The translations under genes were made by a program, and so were the position numbers. The notes under the pieces are model-generated. The model had not been told where the DNA came from and did no database searches. It worked only from the letters and a program-made list of their open reading frames with translations. DNA of 64,000 nucleotides, taken from positions 414,623 through 478,622 of the forward strand of contig JADKJR010000003.1 of NCBI GenBank assembly GCA_016720925.1. Direction: 5' to 3'. Positions 62,453 to 64,000 of the stretch are shown one piece after another. Each line of letters begins with the position of its first letter. The stretch's first letter is position 1. The DNA comes from Betaproteobacteria bacterium (GTDB lineage: Bacteria; Pseudomonadota; Gammaproteobacteria; Burkholderiales; Usitatibacteraceae).

Positions 62453-62617
62453 GCTGGTCTCCTGAATGGACTGACAATGCGGATATAAAGGTGCGCGCAT
62501 GACGGGCGCGGCGCAGTGCAAGTTGTCAGTCTCTCATGATTCGCGTTTGAGGGTTCGGTCGAGAGGTGACGAACGCCTTGTCGAGAAACGGTATCAGAAG
62601 GGCCGTCGCTGAAAGGA

Positions 62618-64000
62618 TCAGTGGAGGTCGTAATACAGGGCGAGCATTGCGTATTCCGCCAATTCCGCTACCGTCGTTCTGACGTGATCGCCGCCCGCAT
62701 CCTCGATTGTCAAAGGCACACCACCGGGCAACTGCACCATTGCGCGAAATGTCATGCCCGGGCGGCGGCGGATTTCAATGGAGACATTTCGTATCGGTAC
62801 CGGTGGGAGGTCGGCAGGGTAGTTCAACAGATGCAGGATGAATCGCTTCTCGGCGGGCTGGTGAAATACCGTTAGCCAAACATGGTCATGGGTGTCCGCG
62901 CGGAAGCTCGGGCCATCGGGCAAGAGTTCACTGATCAGCCACTGAAACGTCCGGCGCGCGACATGGTGGTCACTGCGCTCCAGTGCGGCGGCGGCGTAGA
63001 CGACGCGGCCTTTGCCATGGCGCCGGCGCGTGATCGCCGGCATTTGCGTGTCCTCATCGGGCGGCGCGCTGTGGATGCTGGCCCAGTGCGTGTCTTCCAA
63101 CGAACCGGTGTGTGGATAGCCATAAGGCAGCGTCACGGTGCCGAGAATTTCCAGGTTCGGCGCACGCGCTTCCACTTCGTGCAGGCCGTCGGGCAGACAT
63201 AAAACCGGCTGCGGCAAACACAGCTGGCGCCACGTTTCGTTGACGGGTTTCATGTAGAGATTGTTCGCCGACAGTGCGCGGACATAGCGCAAGCCGAGAC
63301 ATTCGCCGAGAAGGAAATCATCGCTTCGGCCTTCGAGCGTGTACGTGCCCGTCGCGCCACTGACATACAGGTTGCCGCCGCCGGCGACGTAGGCCGTAAA
63401 CGCAGCGGCCTCGGCGGCGGACATTCGCGTGGCATCGGGCAATACCACCACCGGAAAGTCGCACAACCGATCCAGTTGCCGGCGGGTGATGACGCCGACG
63501 GGGATTCGCTGTCGCCGCAGCGCACTGACCGCGCCGCGCGCCGCCGTCAGGTGCGGCGACGGCAAGGTCAATGCGGACGGATCGGCATAGTCCCCGCCAT
63601 TCTCCGCGGTACTCATCTTCGAGTAGTCGCTCAGATAGATCACCACATCTTCGACGGGATCGCCGCCGAGAAAGAGTTGGTAGGGCTCCATCGCCGCGAA
63701 AATATCTCCCAGCATCGGGTAGACCCCTTCGCAGACCGTTCCCTCTGGGTCAATGGCATCGATCAGTCGAAACCCAGCCGAGGAGGCCAGCGCGGCGAAT
63801 GCCTGGACGCGCAACTGGCTAGCCGTCTTGGTGCTGACGTGATCGGTGAGATGCGCGCAGCGGCTGGTCATGAACTCGACGGGCCGGCTGTTCGACAGAT
63901 TGAGCATGAAGCGGCTGGTCATGAACTGTTCGTCCATGTCGCCATAGAAATCACCGCCGAGAAAATCGCTGTGGCGCGCAGAATCCGTGGTGATGCCGAA
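62618..64000 (-). CDS. Glycoside-hydrolase-like protein, C-terminal part (runs off right edge)
   Basis: 461 codons are open from base 64000 to the stop at 62618; the frame continues beyond the window (FGITTDSARHSDFLGGDFYG precedes the first ATG at 63937), so the N-terminus is missing. EQFMTSRFMLNLSNSRPVEF and TSRCAHLTDHVSTK are typical of putative alpha-L-fucosidase or beta-galactosidase-like TIM-barrel enzymes. They are followed by an amidotransferase-like beta-galactosidase trimerisation domain (RRQRIPVGVITRRQLDRLCD, FPVVVLPDATRMSAAEAAAF, GKGRVVYAAAALE) and a small C-terminal beta domain (RFILHLLNYPADLPPVP). The active-site residues lie outside. Specificity unknown. Confidence 0.75.
   Translation of the reverse strand, partial: FGITTDSARHSDFLGGDFYGDMDEQFMTSRFMLNLSNSRPVEFMTSRCAHLTDHVSTKTASQLRVQAFAALASSAGFRLIDAIDPEGTVCEGVYPMLGDIFAAMEPYQLFLGGDPVEDVVIYLSDYSKMSTAENGGDYADPSALTLPSPHLTAARGAVSALRRQRIPVGVITRRQLDRLCDFPVVVLPDATRMSAAEAAAFTAYVAGGGNLYVSGATGTYTLEGRSDDFLLGECLGLRYVRALSANNLYMKPVNETWRQLCLPQPVLCLPDGLHEVEARAPNLEILGTVTLPYGYPHTGSLEDTHWASIHSAPPDEDTQMPAITRRRHGKGRVVYAAAALERSDHHVARRTFQWLISELLPDGPSFRADTHDHVWLTVFHQPAEKRFILHLLNYPADLPPVPIRNVSIEIRRRPGMTFRAMVQLPGGVPLTIEDAGGDHVRTTVAELAEYAMLALYYDLH

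Overview
The window is chromosomal DNA of a Gram-negative, GC-rich proteobacterium. Evidence is a TonB-dependent receptor, secreted lipoprotein and periplasmic enzymes, an Entner-Doudoroff operon under HexR-type control, and a glucokinase fused to an RpiR/HexR regulator. That fusion is known from Burkholderia-type bacteria, so a betaproteobacterium (or a Xanthomonas-like gammaproteobacterium) is the best guess; no rRNA or other firm taxonomic marker is present.

Layout. (1) 1-7464, minus strand: a maltodextrin uptake operon malK-malE-malF-malG, then a secreted alpha-amylase and a second GH13 enzyme that runs off the left edge; spacings are 1-5 nt or 4-nt overlaps. (2) 7850-16247, plus strand: glgP-glgB-glgX-malQ for intracellular glycogen and maltodextrin turnover (no glgA or glgC here). 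(3) 16340-21797: an unrecognised gene, a lipoprotein amylase and a type I pullulanase. (4) 21810-35454: a complete glucose-to-triose module, with a canonical glucokinase, the glucokinase-HexR fusion, PEP carboxylase, an edd-eda-zwf operon, a stand-alone HexR and pgi. Palindromes of the form TGTAG-N5-CTACA lie in the malK/glgP, glk/glk-hexR and edd/hexR divergent promoter regions, which suggests one HexR-type regulon joins starch import to the Entner-Doudoroff pathway. (5) 35597-37093: tRNA-Ala(CGC) with promoter and hairpin, then an acyl-CoA dehydrogenase. (6) 37157-51363: an N-acetylglucosamine/chitooligosaccharide island (NagB-II-like deaminase, GntR repressor, GH20 hexosaminidase, TonB receptor, SGNH esterase, NagX, PTS IIA-HPr-EI and PTS IIC-IIB). 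nagA is not in the window. (7) 51426-57947: prfC, a secreted zinc metalloprotease with a collagen-like stretch, and an RhlE-like helicase. (8) 58055-61850: a MITE-like element, a well-folding integron attC site, and several small broken minus-strand genes, read here as a decayed or badly sequenced gene-cassette region. (9) 61991-64000: a universal stress protein and a glycoside-hydrolase-like protein that runs off the right edge.

Quality note. From 1 to about 39.5 kb every gene reads cleanly. From 39.8 to 61.8 kb many genes are interrupted by one-base shifts, several exactly in homopolymers and each restorable to family sequence. Sequencing or assembly error is the simplest explanation for the hexosaminidase, NagX, PTS, metalloprotease and helicase genes. 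True decay cannot be excluded in the cassette region.

The most interesting items are the glucokinase-HexR fusion whose kinase domain has lost conserved catalytic and phosphate-loop residues (a possible sugar-sensing pseudokinase regulator), the shared operator set, and the attC/cassette region.
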